This document shows positions 1 to 5,436 of a DNA stretch of 6,353 nucleotides, piece by piece. The DNA comes from JAHHLP01 sp041609895 (GTDB lineage: Bacteria > Bacteroidota > Rhodothermia > Rhodothermales > JABDKH01): the NCBI GenBank assembly GCA_041609895.1, contig JBFIPX010000193.1:1-6353 (forward strand), read 5' to 3'. Each line of letters opens with the position of its first letter. The stretch's first letter is position 1. The translations under genes were made by a program, and so were the position numbers. Below the pieces are notes generated by a model. It worked only from the letters and a program-made list of their open reading frames with translations, made no database searches and was not told the origin of the DNA.

Positions 1-1109
1 GCGCGGCAGCGGCGGGAGGGGTTACGACGCTTATCGACATGCCGCTGAACTCAATTCCGGCGACGACGACGGTCGCTGCGCTTGAGGAGAAGGTTCGTGC
101 CGCGGACGGCAAGCTGTATGTCGACTGCGGGTTTCATGGCGGTGTGGTTCCGGGCAACGTGGATGATTTGCAGCCACTCGCGGATGCCGGCGTATTCGGT
201 TTCAAGGCATTTCTGATTGACTCGGGTGTTCCGGAGTTCGCCGCGATTGGCGAGCGCGACCTCCGGAAGTCGATGTCCGTTATTGCAAATACCGGTTTGC
301 GGCTCCTCGTTCATGCAGAAATAGACGCCGTATCGCCGCCCGCACCCGGACCACCCAACACGTACGCCTCGTGGCTGGCCTCCCGCCCGCGAAGATGGGA
401 GAACCGCGCGATTGGGCTTATGGTGCGTCTCTCGGAGGAATTCGATTGTCCCGTTCACATCGTGCACCTCTCTTCCGCCGACGCACTCGTACTCTTGAAA
501 CGTGCGCGCGCTCGGGGGGTCCGCGTGACCGTCGAAACCTGTCCCCACTACCTGTACTTTGCAGCCGAGGAGATCGAAGATGGCAATACGCTTCTGAAGT
601 GCGCGCCCCCGATCCGCGAGACGGCGAACCGGGAGCGATTGTGGGGAGCGCTGGAAGTGGACCACATAGACATGATTGTGACAGACCATTCTCCGTCGCC
701 CGCGGAGATGAAGTTCGTTGAGTCTGGCAACTTTCGGAAGGCTTGGGGTGGAATCGCCTCGTTACAGGTGGGTCTGGCTGCAACGTGGTCCGTCGCGCGA
801 TCCCGGGATACATCGATAGAAGATGTTTCGCGTTGGATGTCCGCCGAGCCGGCCAACCTGGTAGGTCTCTTCGGTCGGAAAGGCGTGATTCGACCGGGTG
901 CTGACGCCGACCTTGTCGTTTTTGACCTGGACGCGGCGTTTGAAGTGCAGAGTTCGAGCCTTTTTGATCGTCACAAACTCAGCCCGTACGAGGGGCGTCG
1001 GCTTTTTGGAGTCGTAGAAAAGACGTTTCTTCGGGGAGCGCCAGTTTTTGACCGCGGCGTCATCACCGGAAGCCCGCGTGGAGAAGTCTTGCGGCGAACC
1101 GAACTTTGA
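1..1109 (+). CDS. allB: Allantoinase, 5'-truncated by the window edge
   Basis: Cytoplasmic zinc amidohydrolase that hydrolyses (S)-allantoin to allantoate. The reading frame is open to the left edge: the 12 codons before the ATG at 39 read AAAAGGVTTLID and continue into MPLNSIPATTT, a block typical of the middle of the family, so the ATG at 39 is internal and not the start. About 368 residues are visible out of a usual ~450; the missing part should hold the first HxH metal pair. Counting from the internal Met at 39, the other expected metal ligands are present: the carboxylated Lys56 in GFKAFL, His92 in LLVHAE, His143 in VHIVHLSS and Asp216 in MIVTDHSP. A C-terminal amidohydrolase strand (GADADLVVFD, then a LRGAPVFDRG-type end) closes the protein. 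The stop abuts the allantoicase start. Dihydropyrimidinase or dihydroorotase are unlikely given the MPLNS block and the neighbours. Confidence 0.95.
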   Translation, partial: AAAAGGVTTLIDMPLNSIPATTTVAALEEKVRAADGKLYVDCGFHGGVVPGNVDDLQPLADAGVFGFKAFLIDSGVPEFAAIGERDLRKSMSVIANTGLRLLVHAEIDAVSPPAPGPPNTYASWLASRPRRWENRAIGLMVRLSEEFDCPVHIVHLSSADALVLLKRARARGVRVTVETCPHYLYFAAEEIEDGNTLLKCAPPIRETANRERLWGALEVDHIDMIVTDHSPSPAEMKFVESGNFRKAWGGIASLQVGLAATWSVARSRDTSIEDVSRWMSAEPANLVGLFGRKGVIRPGADADLVVFDLDAAFEVQSSSLFDRHKLSPYEGRRLFGVVEKTFLRGAPVFDRGVITGSPRGEVLRRTEL

Positions 1110-1111
1110 GT

Positions 1112-2131
1112 ATGGACGTCACGGAAGAAACCCCCGCTTTTGCAGGCCTGCTCGACCTGGCGTCGGCTCGCGTCGGCGCGGCCGCTCTCGAAGCCAGCGA
1201 CGAGTTCTTCGCACCCAAGGAGAACCTGCTGAAGCCGGGCCGGGGCATCTTCATCCCGGACAAGTACACAGACCATGGCAAGTGGATGGACGGATGGGAG
1301 ACGAGGCGCCGGCGCACTCCCGGGCACGACTGGTGCGTCATACGACTTGGCTACCCCGGCACGATCCGAGGCGTGGATATCGATACGAATCACTTTGTGG
1401 GTAACTATCCCGAACGTGCGTCGGTGGACGCGGCTGCAGGTCGCCTGGACGCTTCCCCGGAAAACCTTGACTGGCAGGAAATACTCGCCCCTATCGAACT
1501 CGGCCCGAGCCGCCAAAACATGTTTGCTGTCGATGACGACCGACGCTGGACGCACCTCCGCTTGAACATCTATCCAGATGGGGGAGTCGCACGCTTCCGG
1601 GCGTATGGCTATGCCGTTCCTCAACGCAAGTTCTCGCCGGACGACGTGGTTGATCTCGCGTGTGTCGAGAACGGCGGTGTGGCTTTGCTGTGCAGTGATC
1701 AGTGTTTTGGCCACATGAACAACATGCTGATGCCCGACCGGCCCGTCAACATGGGAGACGGCTGGGAGACGCGTCGAAGAAGGGGCCCGGGATTTGACTG
1801 GGCTGTCGTTCGTCTTGGCGAGCCGGGCCAACTCGAGTACGTGGAGGTCGACACGACGCACTTCAAGGGTAACTACCCGGGACGCTGCTCCGTCGAGGCG
1901 TGCCTTGCCGAAGGCGAAACGCGCGAGGGCTTTGAGGCGGAGCGCTGCACGTGGATGGAGATAGTACCGGAGCAGGCCCTGCAGGCCGATAGCATTCACC
2001 GGTTTGATCTGAACGCCGGGGACCGTGGCCCCTTCACGCACGTCCGACTCAACATATTCCCCGATGGCGGTGTCGCGAGATTTCGCGTTTTCGGGTATCC
2101 TGCAACCGAGAATAAAGAAGGCCGACTCTGA
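1112..2131 (+). CDS. alc: Allantoicase (allantoate amidinohydrolase)
   Basis: Hydrolyses allantoate to (S)-ureidoglycolate and urea in the cytoplasm. The 339-residue length fits the family, and the protein shows the two-domain internal duplication of allantoicases. Domain 1 (about residues 46-169) and domain 2 (about 204-331) each contain DGWETRRRR, a DW(C/A)V(I/V)RLG strand, a D(I/V)DT.HF.GNYP segment and a LNI(Y/F)PDGGVARFR strand. Two starts are possible: ATG at 1112, two bases after the allB stop, or in-frame TTG at 1106, which overlaps that stop by four bases and adds two residues. I chose the ATG; no convincing Shine-Dalgarno sequence favours either, which fits translational coupling to allB. 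The stop overlaps the uraD ATG by one base. The allantoicase route releases urea, unlike the allantoate amidohydrolase (AllC) route, which releases ammonia. Confidence 0.95.
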   Translation: MDVTEETPAFAGLLDLASARVGAAALEASDEFFAPKENLLKPGRGIFIPDKYTDHGKWMDGWETRRRRTPGHDWCVIRLGYPGTIRGVDIDTNHFVGNYPERASVDAAAGRLDASPENLDWQEILAPIELGPSRQNMFAVDDDRRWTHLRLNIYPDGGVARFRAYGYAVPQRKFSPDDVVDLACVENGGVALLCSDQCFGHMNNMLMPDRPVNMGDGWETRRRRGPGFDWAVVRLGEPGQLEYVEVDTTHFKGNYPGRCSVEACLAEGETREGFEAERCTWMEIVPEQALQADSIHRFDLNAGDRGPFTHVRLNIFPDGGVARFRVFGYPATENKEGRL

Positions 2132-2652
2132 TGACGATCGAAGAGCTAAATGAACTGACATCGGACGATGCTGAGGAAGCCCTGCTCAGCTGCTGCGGAT
2201 CGACGGCGTGGTCGAAGGCCATGGCTGGCCGACGGCCATTCGACGACCTGGAAGCACTCCTAAAAGCCTCTGATAAGGAATGGTCGAATCTAGATCGCGA
2301 TGACTGGCTCGAGGCCTTCGCCGCCCACCCGAAGATCGGCGACATGAGTTCGCTCAAATCGCGCTTCTCGCATACGCGTTCCTGGGCGAGCGAGGAGCAG
2401 GCCGGGGCGTCATCCGCTTCGGAGACGGTCCTCGCGTTGCTTGCCCAGGGCAACAAGAAATACAAGAAGCGGTTCGGCTATATCTTCGTTGTGTCCGCCG
2501 CTGAGAAGACCGCGGCCCAGATGCTCCGCATTCTCAAGGAGCGATTGGGAAACGACCCGGAGGAGGAGCTGAAGGTGGCGGCAGCAGAACAGCAGAAGAT
2601 CACCGAGCTCCGCCTCCAAAAGATGATAGACCGCGACACGGCCGATGCATAG
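2131..2652 (+). CDS. uraD: 2-oxo-4-hydroxy-4-carboxy-5-ureidoimidazoline (OHCU) decarboxylase
   Basis: Decarboxylates OHCU to (S)-allantoin, giving the stereoisomer that allantoinase uses. The 173 residues form one all-helical OHCU decarboxylase domain. Signatures seen: a CCGSTAW block near residue 21, the hallmark AAHPKIGD with the presumed catalytic His66, SWASEEQAG at 84-92 carrying the conserved Glu and Gln, NKKYKKRFGYIFVV at about 108-121, and the C-terminal ITELRLQKMI with the conserved Arg161. The usual small residue before the lysine of the active-site helix (GKS in many homologues) reads AEKTA here, a minor variation. The ATG overlaps the alc stop by one base (TGATG), with a GAAGG Shine-Dalgarno-like stretch at 2117-2121. 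The gene is separate from HIU hydrolase rather than fused to it, and the next gene starts eight bases before its stop. Confidence 0.95.
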   Translation: MTIEELNELTSDDAEEALLSCCGSTAWSKAMAGRRPFDDLEALLKASDKEWSNLDRDDWLEAFAAHPKIGDMSSLKSRFSHTRSWASEEQAGASSASETVLALLAQGNKKYKKRFGYIFVVSAAEKTAAQMLRILKERLGNDPEEELKVAAAEQQKITELRLQKMIDRDTADA

Positions 2653-4006
2653 ATCTCTGGAAGACGGAAAGACTGCCTCGATTCGAACCGGTCTTGCGGC
2701 TGCAAATGCCGAGTTCGCCAAGGCCTACCCGCGGAGCGGCGGCGAGCGGCAGCCTGTGCATACCGTTTACGGTGGCGCGCAGCTTTTCAAGTCCGACTCG
2801 GCCCCCAAAATGGGGAGCATTGCGCTGAACAACCTTTCAGCGTATGCACCCGACGCAGGAGTTCTTGCGTCGGCGTTGGGAGAGGAGTCGGCAGCGGATC
2901 TCTTTGAGGTTGTCTATGACCGCGTCGTGGCCAAGCTTGACCGCGAGCCGGTCGAGGATTTCCGAATCGACTTTGAGGATGGCTTCGGCAATCGACCGGA
3001 TGAGGAGGAGGATCGGGAGGCGATACGTGCTGCGGGAGAGGTTGCGAAAGGAATGGACGCCGGGACGCTGCCGCCTTTCATAGGCATTCGTATCAAGCCG
3101 TTTTCCTCCGATTTGCATGCGCGTGCGATTCGTACGCTTGACCTCTTCGTAACGGCCTTGGCGGATCACACGGCCGGCCGGTTGCCGGACAATTTCGTGG
3201 TGACGCTGCCAAAGGTTAGTGTGCCCGCACAGGTTGCCGCGTTCGTTGACTGTATGGAGCTGCTTGAGTCGGAGACAGGCATGGAACCTGGTTCACTTCG
3301 GCTCGAGATTATGGTAGAAACGCCGCAGTCGATCATCGGCAGAGACGGTTGTTCGGGGCTTCGGAGCTTGGTCGATGCGGCGCGAGGCAGGTGCGTCGCT
3401 GCGCACTTTGGCGTCTACGACTACACGGCGCTCTGCGAGATTACGTCCGAGTATCAGAGTATGCGCCATCCCGCCTGCGACTTTGCGCGCGACATGATGC
3501 AAGTGTCGCTCGCCGGTACCGGCGTCTGGTTGTCCGATGGTGCGACCAACATCATGCCGATCGGCCCCCATCGGGCGCCGGCAGGTGAGGCGCTGACCGC
3601 CACACAGGAGAACGAGAACCGGTTGGCTGTACACCGGGCGTGGAAGCTCGGTTACGATGATGTCTATCATTCGCTGACGACGGGATTCTACCAGGGATGG
3701 GACCTGCATCCAGCGCAGCTGCCCATACGCTACGCTGCAGTGTATTCATTTTTTCTTCGGGGCCTGGAATCCGCGACTTCGCGGCTGCGAGCTTTCGTCG
3801 ATCGCGCCGCGCAGGCCACACTGTCGGGCGATGTCTTTGACGACGCTGCGACCGGCCAGGCGATGCTCAACTACTTCCTTCGCGCGCTGAGCTGTGGCGC
3901 TATCACGGAAGACGAGGCGCTCGCGACAGGATTGAGTCTGGACGAACTCAGAACAAGGTCCTTCTATCGGATTCTGAAGGCGAGGAGAGCGGAGGGCGTA
4001 GTCTGA
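2645..4006 (+). CDS. DUF6986-type CitE/HpcH-aldolase-superfamily protein, function unknown, in the urate operon
   Basis: A 453-residue protein with the sequence landmarks of the CitE/HpcH-HpaI TIM-barrel superfamily (citrate lyase beta subunit, malyl-CoA lyase, macrophomate synthase relatives). In order: a conserved N-terminal VYGGAQLF at 41-48, a FRIDFEDGFG strand at 106-115 that matches the LDLEDAV block, IRIKPF at 148-153 like the VRIN strand, LPKVSVPAQV at 188-197, EIMVETPQS at 221-229, AHFGVYDYTAL at 253-263 and GWDLHPAQ at 351-358. By analogy with CitE, Glu225 and Asp259 are likely Mg2+ ligands and Arg149 a substrate ligand; this is inference. It is longer than a typical CitE (~300), with an extra C-terminal helical region. 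I recall close relatives annotated as DUF6986, aldolase or 'phosphoenolpyruvate kinase', none with proven activity. The ATG overlaps uraD by eight bases and the stop overlaps uraH by one, so it is co-translated with urate catabolism. Work on glyoxylate or ureidoglycolate is plausible but unproven. Confidence 0.85.
   Translation: MHRSLEDGKTASIRTGLAAANAEFAKAYPRSGGERQPVHTVYGGAQLFKSDSAPKMGSIALNNLSAYAPDAGVLASALGEESAADLFEVVYDRVVAKLDREPVEDFRIDFEDGFGNRPDEEEDREAIRAAGEVAKGMDAGTLPPFIGIRIKPFSSDLHARAIRTLDLFVTALADHTAGRLPDNFVVTLPKVSVPAQVAAFVDCMELLESETGMEPGSLRLEIMVETPQSIIGRDGCSGLRSLVDAARGRCVAAHFGVYDYTALCEITSEYQSMRHPACDFARDMMQVSLAGTGVWLSDGATNIMPIGPHRAPAGEALTATQENENRLAVHRAWKLGYDDVYHSLTTGFYQGWDLHPAQLPIRYAAVYSFFLRGLESATSRLRAFVDRAAQATLSGDVFDDAATGQAMLNYFLRALSCGAITEDEALATGLSLDELRTRSFYRILKARRAEGVV
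3991..3996 (+). promoter_or_regulatory. Shine-Dalgarno sequence for uraH
   Basis: GGAGGG lies inside the 3' end of the upstream gene with nine bases before the ATG at 4006. It is the clearest ribosome-binding site within the operon and supports the 4006 start; other operon genes appear to rely more on coupling. Confidence 0.6.
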
Positions 4007-4347
4007 TGAAGAGTCCGATCACGACACATGTACTTGATACCGCGGCCGGAAGGCCGGCAGCCGGAGTACCTGTGGTGCTGGAACTGGAAGTAGACGGTCG
4101 CTGGGAAGAGGTGGGTGGAGGCAAGACCGACGAGGACGGCCGACTGGCGTCGCTCATCTCCTCGAGTGAGTTCACCCTGGGCGTCTATCGAATCACCTTC
4201 AACGTCGACGCCTACTTCCTGGCCCAGGGACGTCGGACTTTCTATCGAGAGGTACCGGTGATATTTCGTGTAGCAGATGCCGATCAGCACTACCACGTCC
4301 CCCTGCTGCTCAGTCCGTTTGGCTATTCGACTTATCGCGGAAGCTGA
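4006..4347 (+). CDS. uraH: 5-hydroxyisourate hydrolase (transthyretin-related protein)
   Basis: Hydrolyses 5-hydroxyisourate, the unstable product of urate oxidation, to OHCU. The 113 residues match the bacterial family length, and the protein is a beta-sandwich that normally assembles as a tetramer. Diagnostic features are the N-terminal ITTHVLDTAAGRPAAGVP with catalytic His8, the TDEDGR motif with Arg46, HYHVPLLLSP with His97, and the invariant C-terminal YRGS tetrapeptide that separates true HIU hydrolases from transthyretin. No signal peptide is seen, so it should act in the cytoplasm. The ATG overlaps the stop of the preceding aldolase-like gene by one base (TGATG). The enzyme acts directly before UraD, yet the two genes are separated by the aldolase-like gene. 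Identity is essentially certain. Confidence 0.97.
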   Translation: MKSPITTHVLDTAAGRPAAGVPVVLELEVDGRWEEVGGGKTDEDGRLASLISSSEFTLGVYRITFNVDAYFLAQGRRTFYREVPVIFRVADADQHYHVPLLLSPFGYSTYRGS

Positions 4348-4349
4348 GC

Positions 4350-5150
4350 ATGGCTGACTACGACTTCCTCGGCATGCTCGAAGCGGCAGTACGATGGATT
4401 CACGTCTTTGCGGCCATCCTGTGGATTGGACAGACGTACCTGTTCAACTTCATGGAGAGAAGCCTGGAGCCGAGCGAGGACGACAACGTGTCCGGTAACC
4501 TTTGGATGGTCCACGGTGGCGGTTTCTATCTGGTAGAGAAACAGCGCCTGCCCAAGATCATGCCCATGACGCTGCACTGGTTCAAGTATGAGGCGTTGAC
4601 GACGTGGGTAAGCGGCGTCATACTGATCACCCTGCGTTACTACATGGGCGGACTGCTGGTCGAACCTGGGCAGAGTTTCTGGATCGGTACTGGAGTCGCT
4701 GTGGGCACTATCTTGGTTGGCTGGCTGGTGTACGACGCGATGGTGCGGTCTCCCCTTGGGCGAAACGAGCGGGTCTTCGCCATAGTCGGACTCGTGCTAC
4801 TGATGGCGGTCCATTTCGGCTTTCTCGAGTTCCTCAGTAGCCGAGCGGCTTTTCTGCATATCGGAGCGTTGCTGGGCACGATCATGTTTCTGAACGTCTG
4901 GGACAAGATTCTTCCCTCGCAACGGAAGATGATCGCGCTTGCAGAAAAAGGGAAGCAGCCAGAGAAATCCCTGATGGCAACCGGGCCGCTCCGGTCGAAG
5001 CACAATTCCTACATGGTCGTGCCGCTCGTCTTCATCATGATCAGCAATCATTATCCCAGCATCTCGTACGGAAGTGACCAAAGCACGCTTGTGCTTGGCG
5101 CGCTGCTGATTGTCGGTTGGATCGCAGCGCGGATGTTTCGAGGCTCCTGA
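4350..5150 (+). CDS. puuD: PuuD-type membrane urate oxidase, membrane domain only (no cytochrome c domain)
   Basis: Integral-membrane urate oxidase (Urate_ox_N family) that converts urate to 5-hydroxyisourate and passes electrons to cytochrome c rather than making hydrogen peroxide. The 266 residues show about seven hydrophobic helices, near 12-33, 83-99, 110-129, 142-161, 167-186, 221-236 and 245-262. Family hallmarks: RWIHVFAAILWIGQTYLFNF at the N-terminus, VHGGGFYLVEKQ, HWFKYEALTTWVSG, SRAAFLHIGALLGTIM, LPSQRKM and SKHNSYMVVPLVFIMISNHYP. His18, His76, His155, His170 and His234 lie in or near helices. The characterised PuuD carries a C-terminal cytochrome c domain with CxxCH; here the protein ends after the last helix at RMFRGS and no CxxCH occurs. 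The ATG is two bases after the uraH stop. The electron acceptor must therefore be encoded elsewhere, perhaps upstream of the window. Confidence 0.92.
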   Translation: MADYDFLGMLEAAVRWIHVFAAILWIGQTYLFNFMERSLEPSEDDNVSGNLWMVHGGGFYLVEKQRLPKIMPMTLHWFKYEALTTWVSGVILITLRYYMGGLLVEPGQSFWIGTGVAVGTILVGWLVYDAMVRSPLGRNERVFAIVGLVLLMAVHFGFLEFLSSRAAFLHIGALLGTIMFLNVWDKILPSQRKMIALAEKGKQPEKSLMATGPLRSKHNSYMVVPLVFIMISNHYPSISYGSDQSTLVLGALLIVGWIAARMFRGS

Positions 5151-5203
5151 TTACCGTTTCCGCGAGATCCGCTTGAATTTCAAACACTTCCACCCGGACG
5201 TTC

Positions 5204-5232
5204 TTGCCTTCCCCTACGCCTCTGTGTATAGT
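5204..5232 (+). promoter_or_regulatory. Candidate sigma70-type promoter for the TM-repeat gene
   Basis: TTGCCT (5204-5209) and TATAGT (5227-5232) are separated by exactly 17 bases; they match the -35 consensus at 4 of 6 and the -10 at 5 of 6 positions. Transcription would begin near 5239, giving a leader of about 200 bases before the ATG at 5437. If the organism is of a lineage with a different -33/-7 promoter consensus, this match may be chance. Confidence 0.5.
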
Positions 5233-5249
5233 GCATTTCTGAGTGCACT
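5230..5249 (+). repeat. Inverted repeat overlapping the -10 and start site
   Basis: AGTGCA (5230-5235) and TGCACT (5244-5249) are perfect inverted arms of six bases with an eight-base spacer. The right side is itself the palindrome AGTGCACT (5242-5249). The position over the -10 and expected start suits a repressor operator, but the arms are short. Confidence 0.35.
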
Positions 5250-5371
5250 GCCGGCAAAGGTGCTTGCGGCTGACTGTCTGTCGGCGTGGAGGCTGAATGC
5301 GGGCTCCATGCGCACCCTCGATCTCTGATCGTGGTTGGAGATGTCGGCAGCGCGCTCGTGGATGAATGAAG

Positions 5372-5395
5372 TCTGCAGGGGGTGAGTCCTGCAGA
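5372..5395 (+). promoter_or_regulatory. Leader hairpin A: perfect 8-bp stem
   Basis: TCTGCAGG (5372-5379) pairs perfectly with CCTGCAGA (5388-5395) around an eight-base loop GGGTGAGT. Each arm contains CTGCAG, so at the DNA level it also reads as a direct repeat with 16-base periodicity. It lies about 41 bases before the ATG at 5437 and is not followed by a T-run, so it is not an ordinary terminator. Confidence 0.5.
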
Positions 5396-5404
5396 TGTCA
5401 CCCC
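5379..5404 (+). promoter_or_regulatory. Leader hairpin B: alternative pairing that uses the loop of hairpin A
   Basis: GGGGTGA (5379-5385), mostly the loop of hairpin A, is exactly complementary to TCACCCC (5398-5404) downstream of it. The two pairings either exclude each other or would form a pseudoknot; the linker of two bases (5396-5397) looks too short to cross an eight-base-pair stem, so mutually exclusive forms seem more likely. Confidence 0.4.
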
Positions 5405-5424
5405 AAAACTGCTCACCGACAGAC

Positions 5425-5430
5425 AGGAGG
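5425..5430 (+). promoter_or_regulatory. Strong Shine-Dalgarno sequence fixing the start at 5437
   Basis: A full AGGAGG is followed by six bases and then the ATG at 5437. In-frame ATGs at 5449 and 5458 are too far from it (18 and 27 bases), so 5437 is the start. The site is much stronger than those of the upstream operon genes. Confidence 0.85.
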
Positions 5431-5436
5431 AAGATC

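Larger units (their letters stand above)
5151..5436 (+). other. Intergenic interval: candidate promoter and structured leader of the downstream gene
   Basis: This 286-base stretch separates the urate operon from the next gene. It holds a palindromic TTGAA-T-TTCAA at 5173-5183, a sigma70-like promoter, an inverted repeat at the expected transcription start, a weak stem TGGAG/CTCCA (5287-5291 with 5304-5308), another weak stem ATCTC/GAGAT (5321-5325 with 5338-5342), and a stronger pair of competing hairpins at 5372-5404. I see no convincing coding sequence, tRNA or known riboswitch in it, and no clear rho-independent terminator for the operon (no GC stem followed by a T-run). Confidence 0.6.

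Noticed and set aside
39..41. ATG at 39 as the true start of allantoinase
   Set aside because: The upstream codons to the window edge continue the conserved AAAAGGVTTLID block, so the gene begins before the window.
51..689. 212-codon open frame on the - strand opposite allantoinase
   Set aside because: Antisense to conserved allantoinase motifs, Arg/Cys/His-rich, with no domain signature.
971..2161. Long open frame of 396 codons on the - strand, opposite allantoicase
   Set aside because: It lies fully antisense to a confidently identified gene, has an implausible composition without recognisable motifs, and is a typical shadow in GC-rich DNA.
5151..5203. Rho-independent terminator after puuD
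   Set aside because: Only a 3-bp GCG/CGC stem and an AT-rich palindrome without a T-run are present; not enough to call a terminator.
5110..5328. 72-codon + strand frame spanning the end of puuD and the intergenic region, considered as a missing cytochrome or small gene
   Set aside because: No CxxCH motif, no ribosome-binding site, starts inside puuD in another frame, and its translation matches nothing I recognise.
5372..5404. H-type pseudoknot riboswitch formed by the two overlapping pairings
   Set aside because: The linker lengths (zero and two bases) are too short to bridge an 8-bp stem, so I report alternative hairpins and do not name a riboswitch class.
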